64,000 nt of DNA from Pseudomonas koreensis (GTDB lineage: Bacteria > Pseudomonadota > Gammaproteobacteria > Pseudomonadales > Pseudomonadaceae), in the NCBI RefSeq assembly GCF_024169245.1, contig NZ_JALJWP010000001.1, positions 3,845,501 through 3,909,500 of the forward strand. Reading direction: 5' to 3'. The stretch's first letter is position 1, and every line of letters starts with the position of its first letter. The position numbers and the translations under genes were made by a program. The notes beneath the pieces were generated by a model that worked only from the letters and a program-made list of their open reading frames with translations, was not told the DNA's origin and made no database searches. Positions 53,201-62,440 of this stretch are shown piece by piece.

Positions 53201-56200
53201 GTTGGACGTTGAGCTGTTGGCCGTTCAGTTGCGCGCTGGACAATTGCACGGTGAAGGTGCCGCCAGCATTGACCACAGCCGTGCCGAGCACGGTGCCGGC
53301 CGCGTTGGTCACGCTGACCGTGGCGCCGGCTTCACCGGTGCCGCTGACGGCCAGGCCGGTACCGTTCAGGGTGACATTGCTCAGCGGTGCCGGCGCGGTG
53401 GTATCGGCGACGCTGAGATTGGTAATCGGCGAAATGTTGCCCGCCGCATCGCTCTGCGTGACGCTCAGTTGTTGGCCATTGAGTTGTGCAGAGGACAAGG
53501 TCACCGAGAACGAGCCATTGCCCGCTACCGTCGCGGTCCCCAACACCGCGCCGCCAGCACCGCGCACGGTGACGGTGGCGCCGGCTTCACCGAGTCCGCC
53601 GAGCACCAGACCGGCGCCGCTGAGCACCAGCGCTGTCGGAGCCGCCGGAGGCGTGATGTCTGGCGCAGTTACGTTAAGGCCGGGCGAAGTGTTGCTGGAC
53701 GCATCGGTCTGAGTCGCATTGAGCACCTGACCGTTGACCTGCGGCGCATTGAGCTGTGCGCTGAAGGTGCCGTTGGCGCCCACCGTCGCATTGCCCAGCA
53801 CCACGCCGCCAGCGCCGGTGATGGTCACAGTTGCGCCGACTTCGCCGCGACCGGTGACCAGTGTGCCGCTGGCGTTGACCGCCAGATCGCTGAGTGGCGC
53901 TGGCGCTGAGGTGTCGCCTGCGGTGATTTCAGTCGGCAGCGACGCGCCGCCCAATGCGGTGTTGGCGGTGACTTCCAGGCTCTGGCCGTTGGTTTGTGCA
54001 GGCGTCAGCACTACGCTGAACGTGCCATCCGCGCCGGTGACGCCAGTGCCGATCAGGCTGTTGTCAGACCCATAAACATTGATGGTGGTGCCGATCGCCG
54101 CCGTACCGGTCAGCGTCACGCCGTCGGCAGTCAGCACAAGATTGTCCGGCGCATCCGGTGCCGGAACTGCCGGAACAGTCAGGCTGGCGTCTGCGGATAC
54201 GTTGGTGGCGACGTCGGTCTGATTCACCGTCAGCACCTGGCCGGCGGTGATGCCCGGGGCCAGATCGATCAGGAAGGTACCGTTGGCCGCCACTGTGCCA
54301 GTGCCGACCACATTACCGAGCGCGTCGGTCACTTCGACGCTCGCGCCGGCTTCGCCACGACCGGCGAGCTGGCTCAGATCGCCGCTGATGATCAGACCGG
54401 TGACGGCATCCGGAGGGGTGGTATCAGCCGCCGGGTAGAGCAGAACCGGCGATGCGTTTTGCGCCTCATCCGTTGCGATCACAGACAGCAGCTGACCGTT
54501 GGCCTGGGCCGGATTCAGGGTAATTGTGTAGGTGCCGTTGGCCAGCGCCACTGCTGTGCCGAGCACGGTGCCGCTGGCAGACAACACCGTCACGGTGCTG
54601 CCGGCTTCGGCGGTCCCGGCGAGCAAGGTGCCGGCGCCGGTCAGCGAGGTGACCGTCGGCGCAATCGGTGCGGTGCTGTCCGGCGAGTCGACCAATACCG
54701 GCTCGGACAGGTTGTTTTGCGCGTCGGCCTGCACCACGGAAAGTGTGCGGCCGTCGATCTGCGCGGCGGACAGGGTGACACTGAAACTGCCGTCTGCGGC
54801 CACCGTCGCGGTGCCGAGCACCACGGCGCCGTCGCGCACGGTGACGGTTGCCCCAGGCTCGCCGGTACCGGTTACGGTCAAGCCGTCCGGACTGACGTTG
54901 AGGTCGGCGACTTCCAGGGGATCGGTGGTGTCGCCTGCCTGTACAGGCGCTGATGGCGAAGTGTTCGACGCCAGATCGGTCTGATTGACGCTCAGCAGTT
55001 CACCGTTCACCTGCGGCGGGTTGAGGGTCACACTGAACGAGCCATTGGCGGCCACGGTTGCCGAGCCCAGCACGGTGCCAGTCGCGCTTAGCACGCGCAC
55101 GGTAGCGCCGGCCTCACCAGTGCCGGTCAGCGTCACGCCGTCGGTAGTGAGCACCAGGCCGGTGGGCGCGGCCGGCACGGTGACGTCCGGTGCAGTGACG
55201 GGGACGATCGGCGAGGGATTGCCCGCCGCATCGCGCTGGATCACCGACAAGGCTTCGCCATTGAGCAGCGGTTGGTCCAGGGTCACGCTGAAGCTGCCAT
55301 CGACGGCGACCGTGCCGGTGCCAACGATGGTACCAACGGCATTGGTGACGATCACCTGCGAACCGGCTACACCGGAGCCGGTGATCAGGCTGCCGCTGGC
55401 GTCGATTTCGACATCGGTCAACGCCGCGGGAGGGGTGCTGTCAGGTGCGGTCAGCGTGCCGGCGGGCGAGGCATTGCCGACTGCGTCCGCCAACACCACG
55501 AATAGCGCCTGGCCATTGGTTTGCGCCGGGGTCACGCTGATCTGGAAGCGTCCATCGCTGCCCACGGTGCCGGTGCCCAGTTCGGTGCCGTCTGCCGACG
55601 TCACCCGCACAGTGGCGCCGACTTCGCCGGTACCGGTGAGCGAGTCGCCACCGGCATTCAGTTGCAGATCGGCCGGCGTCGCTGGCGGGGTCAGATCCGG
55701 TGCGGTTACCGACACCGGAGCGCTGACGTTGCCGGGTGGATCGGCCTGCTGCACGCTGAGAATCTGTTGGTTGATCTGTGGCGGATTGAGGGTGACGCTG
55801 AACGTGCCGTCGCCGAGCACGACGCTGGTGCCGAGCAAGGTGCCGTTGGCATCGCGCACGGTCACAGTCGCGCCTGGTTCGCCAGTGCCGATGACCAGCG
55901 CGCCCGAGGCGTTGATGTCGACGTTGGCCAGCGGATCGGGTGGAGTGAAGTCCGGTGTGGTCAGGTTCACTGCAGGCGAGTCGTTGCCGGCCGCGTCGGC
56001 CTGGACCACGGTGATCACTTCGGCGTTGGTCAGTGCCGGGGTCAAGGTCAGCGTGAACGTACCGGTCGGGCTGACGACGGCGGTGCCGAGCACATTGCCG
56101 TCACTGTCGATGACCCGGACCTGCGCGCCGGGTTCGCCGCGCCCGGTCAGGCTTGCGCCGTCGCCACCAATGCTCAGCTGCGAAACGGCCGCTGGCGGTG

Positions 56201-59200
56201 TGCTGTCGACCGAGGTGAACGGCGTGGCGGCCGAGGTGTTGCCTGCCGCATCTGTCAGCGACACGGTCAGCGCCTGGCCGTTGGCTTGTGGCGCGGTCAG
56301 GGTGATGGCAAAGGTGCCATCGATGCTCACGGTGCCGGTGCCGATCAGCGTACCGGCGGCGTTGTACACGTTGACGGTGGTGCCGGCTTCACCGGTCCCG
56401 GACAGCACGGTGCCGTCGTTGCTGACCGCCAGCGCCGCCGGCGCATTGGGGGCAATCAGATCCGGAGCGATCAGGTTGACGCTGTTGGATTCGTTGCCGG
56501 CGGCGTCGGCCTGATTCAGGCTCAGGGTCTGGCCCGAGGTCTGTGCCGGACTGAGGGTGACGCTGAAAGTGCCGTTGGCCGCCACTACCGCGCTACCGAG
56601 AACAACCCCGCCGGTGCCGAGCACGGTCACCGTGGCGCCGGCTTCACCGCGACCGGTCAACGTAGTGCCATTGGGTGTCAGGCTCAGTTCGCTGAGTGGC
56701 GTTGGCGCCGCGATGTCAGCGGCGGTGTAATCAGTAGGGGAGGAGTTGATACCGGTACTCGATGTCGCCACGGCAGACAGTTGCTCGCCGTTGAGTTGCG
56801 CAGCATTGAGGGTGACGCTGAAGGTGCCATTGGCCGCCACCAGCGCGCTGCCGAGCAACACGCCCGACGCATTGCGAACACTCACGGTGCTGCCAGCGGT
56901 AGCCGACCCAGTCAGGGTCAAACCGTCGGCGCTGAGGGCCAGATTGGTCGGTGCGCTCTCCGCCAGATTGCCCGGCGCGGTCACTGGTGCCGCCGGCCCG
57001 GTATTGCCGGCCGCATCGATCTGCACAACGGAAAGGCTTGATCCGGCCACCGCTGCCGGCGACAAGGTGACGCTGAAGTTGCCGTTGCTGCCAACGGTGG
57101 CGGTACCCAACAAAGTGCCACCGGCGCTACGAACTTCCACACTGGCACCGACTTCACCGGTACCGGTCAGGGTCGCACCGTTGGCGCTGACCGCCAGACT
57201 GGCGGCCGCTGACGGGGCGGTGGTATCGGCGGCATTGACGGCTGCCGGGGCCGACGGATTGCCTGCCGCGTCGGTCGCCGTCACGTTCAATGCCTGGCCG
57301 TTGACCTGCGGACTGTTGAGGGTGATCTGGAAGGTGCCATTCGCGGCCGCCGTGGCGGTGCCGAGGATATTGCCCTGGCTGTCGCGCACGGTCACGGTGC
57401 TGCCGGCTTCGGCATTGCCGGCCAGTTGCACGCCTGCCGCGTTCAGGATCAAAGCGCTTGGAGTGGCCGGTGCCGTCAAATCGACCGAGATGACTTCGAC
57501 CGCCGTCGAGACGTTGCCCGGCGGATCTTCCTGAGTGACGGTCAGCACCTGGGCATTGAGCTGTGGCGCGTTGAGCGTGACGGTGAAGGCGCCGCTGCTG
57601 CCGACCTGCGCGGTGCCGAGCAAGGTACCGTCAGCGCTGCGTACAGACACGGTGGCGCCGGGTTCGCCATGGCCGGTGACGGTGACGCCATCGGCATTCA
57701 CTGCGACCTGGGTGAGCGCCGCCGGTGGGCTGATGTCCGGCGCATTGACGCTGATCGACGGCGAAACGTTGCCGGCAGTGTCGGTCTGGCTGATCGCCAG
57801 CGCCTCGCCATTGGTCGGCGCTGGCGCCAGGGTCACGCTGAACGAGCCATCCGCGCCAACCACAGCGCTGCCCAGCACGGTGCCGCTGGCGTTAGTGACA
57901 TTCACCGTTGCGCCAGGCTCACCCGTGCCGCTGAGGGTGCTGCCATCGGCGCTGATCAGTGGGTTCTGCACGGCAGCCGGCGGTGTGGCGTCAACGGTGA
58001 TCACGCCGGTCGAAGTCGAGCTATTGCCGTTCGCGTCGGTGAGCGTGACCTGCAACGTTTGCCCAGTGTTCTGCGCATTGGGCAAGGTGACCTGGAAGTT
58101 GCCGCTCTGATCGACCACACCGGTGGCCAATACATTGCCGGCGGCATCGCGTACGGTCACGGTGCTGCCGGCTTCGCCCTGGCCTTTGATCACGGTGCCG
58201 ACGTCATTGATGCTGACACCGGTCGCGGCGGCGGGCGGTTGCAGATCCGTGGCGATGATGCTGGCGGGCTGCGACGGGTTGCCGGCAGCGTCGCTCTGGA
58301 TCACGGTGAGGGCCTGGCCATTGAGCTGCGCCGGGGTCAGCGTCAGGCTGAAGGTGCCGTTGCTGGCGACCAGTGCAGTACCGAGGACGGTGCCTGCGGG
58401 GTCGGTGACGGTGACCGTTGCACCGGCCTCGCCGCGACCGGTCAGCGCCGTGCCGCTGGCATTCAGCACCAGATTGGTCACCGCGTCCGGCGGTGTGCCA
58501 TCGGCAGCGGTGACGGTGCCAGGCACCGACACATCACCGTCGGGACTGGTGGCGGTGACTTGCAGCACTTGTGCGTTGATCTGCTTGGCAGTGAGCAACA
58601 GGGTGAAGCGGCCGAAGCTGTTGATCAGCCCGGTGCCCAGGACATCGCCATTGCTGTTGGTCACGGTCACGGTGCTGCCCGGTGTACCCGCACCGGTCAG
58701 GGTGAAACCATCGGCGCTCAACGCCAGATCGCTTGGTGTGGCTACTTGAGTACCATCGGGACCTGCCAGCGGCACCGCCGGCGAGTCGTTGCCACCGCCG
58801 TCAGTGCTGATCACTTCGAGGTCGCTGCCAGTGCCTGCCGCTGGATTCAGCGTGACGACGAAGCGGCCATCGGCACCTGCCGTCGCGGTGCCCAAAACGC
58901 CACCGCCGGCGATGCTCACGGTGACGGTGGTGCCGGGCTCTGCGAGACCGGACACCTGTGTGCCGGCAGGGTTGATCGCCAGATCACTCACTGCCGCTGG
59001 CGGCGTGCTGTCCGGTGCGCTGACGCTGCCTGGCAGCGAACTGTTCGTGCCGTCCGACACCACGACCTGCAAGGCTTCGCCATTGGTCTGGGCGGTATCC
59101 AGATTGACCGTGAATGCGCCCGTGCCGTCAGCGGTCGCGGTACCGATGACATTGCCGTCGGCATCCAGCACCTGCACGGTGTTATTCGGCTGCGTAGTGC

Positions 59201-62018
59201 CAGTGACGGTGGTGCCTGCCGGATCGATGATCAAACCGGTTGGCGCTGGCGGCGCGGTGATGTCGGGTGCGGTGACCGGAGTGACCGGCGAGGGCAGGTT
59301 GCTTGCATCGGTCTGGGTCACGCTCAGCACCTGGCCGTCGAGCTGAGCCGGGCTGAGGTTGACGGTGAAACTGCCGTCACCGGCAACGACGGCGGTGCCG
59401 AGCACCGTGCCGTCCGGGGCGCTGACCGTGACCGTACTGCCGGCTTGGCCGGTACCGGTCAATGTCACGCCGTTGCTGGCGAGCACGAGATTGTCAGGCG
59501 CCAGCGGCGCGGTGGTATCCGCCGCCGTCAGCGGCGTGTTGGGGGAGACGTTCACGCCATCCGATTGGCTTACCTGCAGTTGTTGGCCTTCGATCTGCGG
59601 GCTGTTCAGCGTCACCGTAAATACACCGGTGCCGTCGACGACCGCCGTGCCCAGGATATTGCCGGCCGAATCCTTGACCGACACTGTGGCACCGGGCTCG
59701 CCTGTGCCGCTCAGTTCAGTGCCGCCGGCATTCAGCGCCAGATTGGAAGGGGCAGCGGGCGCCTGGATATCCGGCGCTTCAACCGGCACCGCCGGGGAGC
59801 CCGAGGGCGAGCCATCGCTCTGCACGACGCTGAGGTTCTGGCCATTGGTTTGTGGCGAGGACAGCGTGACTTCGAAGCGACCGTTGCTGCCGACCACCGC
59901 CGTTCCCAGTACCACGCCAGCTGCGTCAGTGACGGTAACGGTGGCGCCGGCCTGACCCGCACCGCTGACGACGGCACCGTTGGCCGAGATCGACACATCC
60001 GACACCGCGACCGGGACCGTCAAATCGGGTGCGGTGACGTTGACCGGCGCCGAAGGGTTGCCGTCAGCGTCGGTCTGAATCACTTGCAGCTGTTGCGCAT
60101 CGGTCTGCGCGGTCGAGAGGTTGACGGTGAAATTGCCATCGGCACCGACCGTGCCGGTGCCGATGATATTGCCCGCTGCATCGCGCACGGTGACCGAGGC
60201 GCCGACTTCGCCCTTGCCGGTCAGCGTCTGCCCCTGGCCATCGAGTGTCAGGTTGGACACCGCCGCCGGGCCTTGGGTGTCAGGCGTTACATAGGTCAGT
60301 GGGGCGGAGGTGTTGCCAGCCGCGTCGCTGGCACTGATCTGCAACGTTTCGCCATTGTTCTGCGGGCTGCTCAGTTGCACAGTGAACGTGCCATCCGCCG
60401 CCACCACTGCCGAGCCGAGCAGGTTGCCGTTGGCATCGCGCACCGTGATCGTTGAACCGACCTGGCCGCGTCCTTTCATCTGCCGGCCATCCACGCTCAA
60501 AACGATGTCGCTGGGCTGAGTCAGACCGTCCAGATCGACAGCGATGATGGTCACCGCCGGCGAAGGGTTGGCGGCCGCATCGGTGAGCTGCACGCTCAAG
60601 GCTTGTCCATCGATTTGCGCGGCGCTGAGTTGCACGGTGAACGTGCCATTGGCCGCGACCAGAGCCGTGCCGAGCACCGTACCTTGAGCATCGGTGACGC
60701 GGACGGTGCTGCCGGGCTCGCCCCGACCGGTGACCGAAAGACCATCGCTGCTGATGGCCAGATCCGTCGCAGCGCCGGGGCCGGTGATGTCCGGTGCATT
60801 GAAGGTCACGGTCGGCGATTGCGCACCGGCGTTATTGACCGCCACGATACTGATGACTTCACCGTTCAACTGCGCACGGATCAGCGTGAGCAGGAAAGTG
60901 CCATCAGCACCCACCGTCGCACGTCCGAGCAATTCGCCGTCAGCCGCGCGCACTTCGATCGTGGTCCCGGCCCGGGCGGTGCCGGTCAGTTGGCTGCCGT
61001 CGCTGCTCAGCCCGAGATTGGCTGGCGTCTGCGGTTCGATGATTTCAGGTGCGCTGACCGTTGCGCCGGTGGACGTGTTGCCTGCCGCATCGGTGGCATT
61101 CACTGTCAGCGGCTGACCGCCGGTTTGCGCGGGGCTGAGCACGACGCTGAAAGTGCCGTCCGCCGCTACGACGGCGCTGCCGAGCAGGGTGCCGTCGGCG
61201 CCGCGTACCTGAATGGTTGCACCCACTTCACCGGTGCCGCCGAGTTGCGTGCCGTCGGCGCTCACGCTGAGGTTGCCCGGGGCCGTCGGCGCGGTGGTAT
61301 CCGGCGCGGTGACTGTACCGGGTGTGGACACGTTGCCCGTAGGGTCGGTGAGTGTGACATCGAGCGGCTGGCCATTGTTCTGCGGCGTGCCCAGCTCGAC
61401 CTGGAAGCTGCCGTCAGCGCCTACGGTTGCGGAGCCCAAAAGATTACCGGCCGCGTCGCGCACCTGGACGAGACTGCCAGCTTCGCCAAAACCACTGAGA
61501 AACCTGCCGTCGGCCGACAAGGTCAGCCCGGTCGCCGGCGCGGGTGGGGTCGCATCGACGCCGCTCCCGCCACCACCACCTCCGCCCCCGCCGCCGCCCG
61601 TAGCGGCCGCCGCGCCCCCCGCGCCCAACAGACCAAGCCCGGCAATCGCCCAGGCGGGGGTCGCACCGTCGACGACACCAACGCCGGCGACCAGCTCATC
61701 CAGCGAATTGATTTCCTCAAAGGTAAAGCCATTGAACGGCTCGGCGCTGTAACGGGCCTGCCACAGGGTCGCGTCGTCACCCTGAAACACAATGTCATTA
61801 GGCACGCCGTCAGGGCTGGTGACAAAGAAATTGGAGATTTTGATTTGCTCGCCAGACTTCAGATTGACAATCAAATCCTGACCGCTGCGACTGGTCGACG
61901 CCAGTTGGTCGGGACGGACCGGCATTTGTACAACTGACGGCTGGTTAAGCTGAACATTGCCCCAGTTCTGGGCAGTGAGCTGAGAATTGGCTTTGTCGGC
62001 AATGACGATGTTGTCCAT
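50298..62018 (-). CDS. Giant BapA/LapF-family surface adhesin
   Basis: A 3,906-residue secreted adhesin, probably cell-surface and biofilm-related. Order of parts: an N-terminal prefix-like domain (about residues 1-115; VIADKANSQLTAQNWGNVQL), a hydrophobic-Ala/Gly segment and an 11-Gly run near 142-152, then 36 Ig-like repeats (155-3211), a duplicated module (about 3213-3725) and a C-terminal tail with a few RTX-like nonapeptides (GTEGNDTLDG, GGGGDDTLI) near 3757-3790. I noticed no Cys; the chain is Ala/Thr/Val/Asp-rich and has few basic residues. The ATG at 62018 has GGGAG 6 nt upstream; the frame extends to 62138. LapF of P. putida has a similar plan with more repeats. No LapG-type TAAG site was seen in the N-terminal region. 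Confidence 0.93.
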   Translation of the reverse strand: MDNIVIADKANSQLTAQNWGNVQLNQPSVVQMPVRPDQLASTSRSGQDLIVNLKSGEQIKISNFFVTSPDGVPNDIVFQGDDATLWQARYSAEPFNGFTFEEINSLDELVAGVGVVDGATPAWAIAGLGLLGAGGAAAATGGGGGGGGGGGSGVDATPPAPATGLTLSADGRFLSGFGEAGSLVQVRDAAGNLLGSATVGADGSFQVELGTPQNNGQPLDVTLTDPTGNVSTPGTVTAPDTTAPTAPGNLSVSADGTQLGGTGEVGATIQVRGADGTLLGSAVVAADGTFSVVLSPAQTGGQPLTVNATDAAGNTSTGATVSAPEIIEPQTPANLGLSSDGSQLTGTARAGTTIEVRAADGELLGRATVGADGTFLLTLIRAQLNGEVISIVAVNNAGAQSPTVTFNAPDITGPGAATDLAISSDGLSVTGRGEPGSTVRVTDAQGTVLGTALVAANGTFTVQLSAAQIDGQALSVQLTDAAANPSPAVTIIAVDLDGLTQPSDIVLSVDGRQMKGRGQVGSTITVRDANGNLLGSAVVAADGTFTVQLSSPQNNGETLQISASDAAGNTSAPLTYVTPDTQGPAAVSNLTLDGQGQTLTGKGEVGASVTVRDAAGNIIGTGTVGADGNFTVNLSTAQTDAQQLQVIQTDADGNPSAPVNVTAPDLTVPVAVSDVSISANGAVVSGAGQAGATVTVTDAAGVVLGTAVVGSNGRFEVTLSSPQTNGQNLSVVQSDGSPSGSPAVPVEAPDIQAPAAPSNLALNAGGTELSGTGEPGATVSVKDSAGNILGTAVVDGTGVFTVTLNSPQIEGQQLQVSQSDGVNVSPNTPLTAADTTAPLAPDNLVLASNGVTLTGTGQAGSTVTVSAPDGTVLGTAVVAGDGSFTVNLSPAQLDGQVLSVTQTDASNLPSPVTPVTAPDITAPPAPTGLIIDPAGTTVTGTTQPNNTVQVLDADGNVIGTATADGTGAFTVNLDTAQTNGEALQVVVSDGTNSSLPGSVSAPDSTPPAAVSDLAINPAGTQVSGLAEPGTTVTVSIAGGGVLGTATAGADGRFVVTLNPAAGTGSDLEVISTDGGGNDSPAVPLAGPDGTQVATPSDLALSADGFTLTGAGTPGSTVTVTNSNGDVLGTGLINSFGRFTLLLTAKQINAQVLQVTATSPDGDVSVPGTVTAADGTPPDAVTNLVLNASGTALTGRGEAGATVTVTDPAGTVLGTALVASNGTFSLTLTPAQLNGQALTVIQSDAAGNPSQPASIIATDLQPPAAATGVSINDVGTVIKGQGEAGSTVTVRDAAGNVLATGVVDQSGNFQVTLPNAQNTGQTLQVTLTDANGNSSTSTGVITVDATPPAAVQNPLISADGSTLSGTGEPGATVNVTNASGTVLGSAVVGADGSFSVTLAPAPTNGEALAISQTDTAGNVSPSISVNAPDISPPAALTQVAVNADGVTVTGHGEPGATVSVRSADGTLLGTAQVGSSGAFTVTLNAPQLNAQVLTVTQEDPPGNVSTAVEVISVDLTAPATPSALILNAAGVQLAGNAEAGSTVTVRDSQGNILGTATAAANGTFQITLNSPQVNGQALNVTATDAAGNPSAPAAVNAADTTAPSAAASLAVSANGATLTGTGEVGASVEVRSAGGTLLGTATVGSNGNFSVTLSPAAVAGSSLSVVQIDAAGNTGPAAPVTAPGNLAESAPTNLALSADGLTLTGSATAGSTVSVRNASGVLLGSALVAANGTFSVTLNAAQLNGEQLSAVATSSTGINSSPTDYTAADIAAPTPLSELSLTPNGTTLTGRGEAGATVTVLGTGGVVLGSAVVAANGTFSVTLSPAQTSGQTLSLNQADAAGNESNSVNLIAPDLIAPNAPAALAVSNDGTVLSGTGEAGTTVNVYNAAGTLIGTGTVSIDGTFAITLTAPQANGQALTVSLTDAAGNTSAATPFTSVDSTPPAAVSQLSIGGDGASLTGRGEPGAQVRVIDSDGNVLGTAVVSPTGTFTLTLTPALTNAEVITVVQADAAGNDSPAVNLTTPDFTPPDPLANVDINASGALVIGTGEPGATVTVRDANGTLLGTSVVLGDGTFSVTLNPPQINQQILSVQQADPPGNVSAPVSVTAPDLTPPATPADLQLNAGGDSLTGTGEVGATVRVTSADGTELGTGTVGSDGRFQISVTPAQTNGQALFVVLADAVGNASPAGTLTAPDSTPPAALTDVEIDASGSLITGSGVAGSQVIVTNAVGTIVGTGTVAVDGSFSVTLDQPLLNGEALSVIQRDAAGNPSPIVPVTAPDVTVPAAPTGLVLTTDGVTLTGTGEAGATVRVLSATGTVLGSATVAANGSFSVTLNPPQVNGELLSVNQTDLASNTSPSAPVQAGDTTDPLEVADLNVSPDGLTVTGTGEPGATVTVRDGAVVLGTATVAADGSFSVTLSAAQIDGRTLSVVQADAQNNLSEPVLVDSPDSTAPIAPTVTSLTGAGTLLAGTAEAGSTVTVLSASGTVLGTAVALANGTYTITLNPAQANGQLLSVIATDEAQNASPVLLYPAADTTPPDAVTGLIISGDLSQLAGRGEAGASVEVTDALGNVVGTGTVAANGTFLIDLAPGITAGQVLTVNQTDVATNVSADASLTVPAVPAPDAPDNLVLTADGVTLTGTAAIGTTINVYGSDNSLIGTGVTGADGTFSVVLTPAQTNGQSLEVTANTALGGASLPTEITAGDTSAPAPLSDLAVNASGTLVTGRGEVGATVTITGAGGVVLGNATVGANGTFSAQLNAPQVNGQVLNATQTDASSNTSPGLNVTAPDITPPAAPTALVLSGAGLVLGGLGEAGATVTVRGAGGAVLGTATVAGNGSFSVTLSSAQLNGQQLSVTQSDAAGNISPITNLSVADTTAPAPLSNVTLNGTGLAVSGTGEAGATVSVTNAAGTVLGTAVVNAGGTFTVQLSSAQLNGQQLNVQQADPAGNLSPVFNLTAADVQAPVAASGLTLAANGLTLSGTGEAGATVNVYGPGGALLGTTTVGSGGTFSFNLNTAQLDGQLLTVRLVDPAGNLSPNASVTAPDVTAPGAPTGVSVNGSGTLLTGVGVPGSTISVRGVGGVVLGTATVAANGSFSVVLASAQINSQVLSVTQADPSGNVSVAATATAPDLTPPAAAGALLVGADGLTVTGTGEAGATVTIKSATGTVLGTGTVNNLGVFTVALNNAQINGEKLTITLSDARGNVSVAANVTAPDVDVNAPVVASDNLAVGTVTLAPATATQTFNDSFTTLLAGFSKTFTFTVAGGTRLDPTLTLTTSSLISLIDGVVYTLQVKDASGNWVTLDVNGSSGLLDLIALAGQGVRVDIGNLLSGDYRLTVSSTGIGVLTTVNTQLQLDVSSLTQFNGIAGPAVTGNVITNVGVDGTVDQTGPDNGAQLQIFKNGAWVSAGAGTTVQGLYGTLTIDANGNYSYKPNGSVGSVGKVDVFNYQLVHPNGLSDTANLYVRIDSPQATEVWNDASLGSPALVVDATPDLASTDVTLVNREVTTNSALGTFNVLLGGGSGNYNTVVAADTVSDLTVVVNSSNLLALLGSMTVGLYKLNTATNQYVLVKSYGGNALLNLGGGNYGIKFDDQTAGSYQVRVAVGGLGLLTSVNTSLINVATYNNQFVVGSYTPVSGNLLTDTAGGGADVLGSVYTLLSVLVAGSYVAPGYNGVSLVGNYGTLLVQANGNYTYTLKAGLTDAVIGQEDTFTYQLTHPNGTVDTATLTIDLNKAGAFASTAFSALASDDLGLAHATGSELIQGTEGNDTLDGSHGGAVTLRGGGGDDTLIIADQQFASVDGGSGTDTLLWAGGDVSINLGDLQSKIHNVEILDLNHSSAVALTLNLSDLVAITSSDNNTLLIKGDDKDSVHMTDGWVADGTQQADGIDYVQYTAQEDPSHHLWVQNGIQVV
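50840..52380 (-). repeat. Duplicated C-terminal module of the adhesin (two units)
   Basis: Two related units of roughly 225-245 residues follow the Ig repeats. Each contains a beta-rich first half, a GIGVLTTVNTQLQLDV or GLGLLTSVNTSLINVA segment, and an end with YGTLTIDANGNYSY or YGTLLVQANGNYTY, then FNYQLVHPNGLSDTA or FTYQLTHPNGTVDTA. The pairwise match of these landmarks in the same order shows an internal duplication distinct from the Ig array. Confidence 0.7.
52386..61556 (-). repeat. 36 tandem Ig-like (Big_6-type) repeats, about 255 bp each
   Basis: Counted by eye: 36 repeats averaging about 85 residues, spanning residues 155-3211. Each begins near DTTAPxAP, continues with LTGTGEAGATVTVxDAAG and LGTAxVxADGTFSVTL, and ends QTDAAGNxSPxxxVTAP. 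They diverge clearly (no two adjacent ones are identical), so this is an old array rather than a recent expansion. Less typical units include 3, 12, 19 and 30, in which the opening DTTAP is degenerate. Confidence 0.85.
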
Positions 62019-62440
62019 TACTACTCCCTGTAATTGGCTGGGCGGACGTCCACGGTTGGTTTTAAAACCATAGATAGGGAGTTTGAAATGTGGCTGCCTG
62101 ATTTCCGACGAATGCCCTGATTGACTTTTTTCCAACATGTATGCAACTGAAATACAGAGGTATTTTGCTTGTTACCGTCCGTCGGGACGTTGGATCCAAG
62201 CGACATTTGGATGCAACAAAATGTGTCTTTGTAAAATTTGCGGAGCAGGCAGGAGGAATCGCGGGTGACTGATGTGTGACGAGTAATAGCTAATCAATAT
62301 CGCAGTGCCGAGATTCAGCGATGCATCGCGTAGTCATCCATCTGCGAAGGTATTAATCAATAAGCGCAGGAAGGGCGACAGACTTTGTATAAGAAATTGC
62401 GTTTTTTTCGTTGCGGCGGTTTTTGTGCCTCCACGGACCT
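62019..62440. promoter_or_regulatory. Promoter region of the adhesin operon
   Basis: This 422-bp gap is richer in A/T than its surroundings and has no gene. It contains a 14-bp perfect palindrome TGGTTTTAAAACCA (62057-62070), 39-52 bp before the adhesin start, and an inverted repeat ATCCAA/TTGGAT (62194-62199 with 62207-62212). It must carry the promoter of the adhesin gene, and both elements are candidate regulator sites. Promoter motifs are not clear enough to place. Confidence 0.5.

Noticed and set aside
57426..60455. 1,009-codon open frame on the plus strand, antisense to the adhesin (and similar frames at 52152-53909, 55521-57041 and 60603-61937)
   Set aside because: The periodic, high-GC adhesin repeats leave the opposite strand open; the translated sequences are low-complexity mirrors of the repeat (rich in Arg, Gly, Ala, His) with no domain.
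52386..61556. Possible CRISPR-like array because of regular repetition
   Set aside because: Units of about 255 bp are coding, diverged and without spacers; they are protein repeats.
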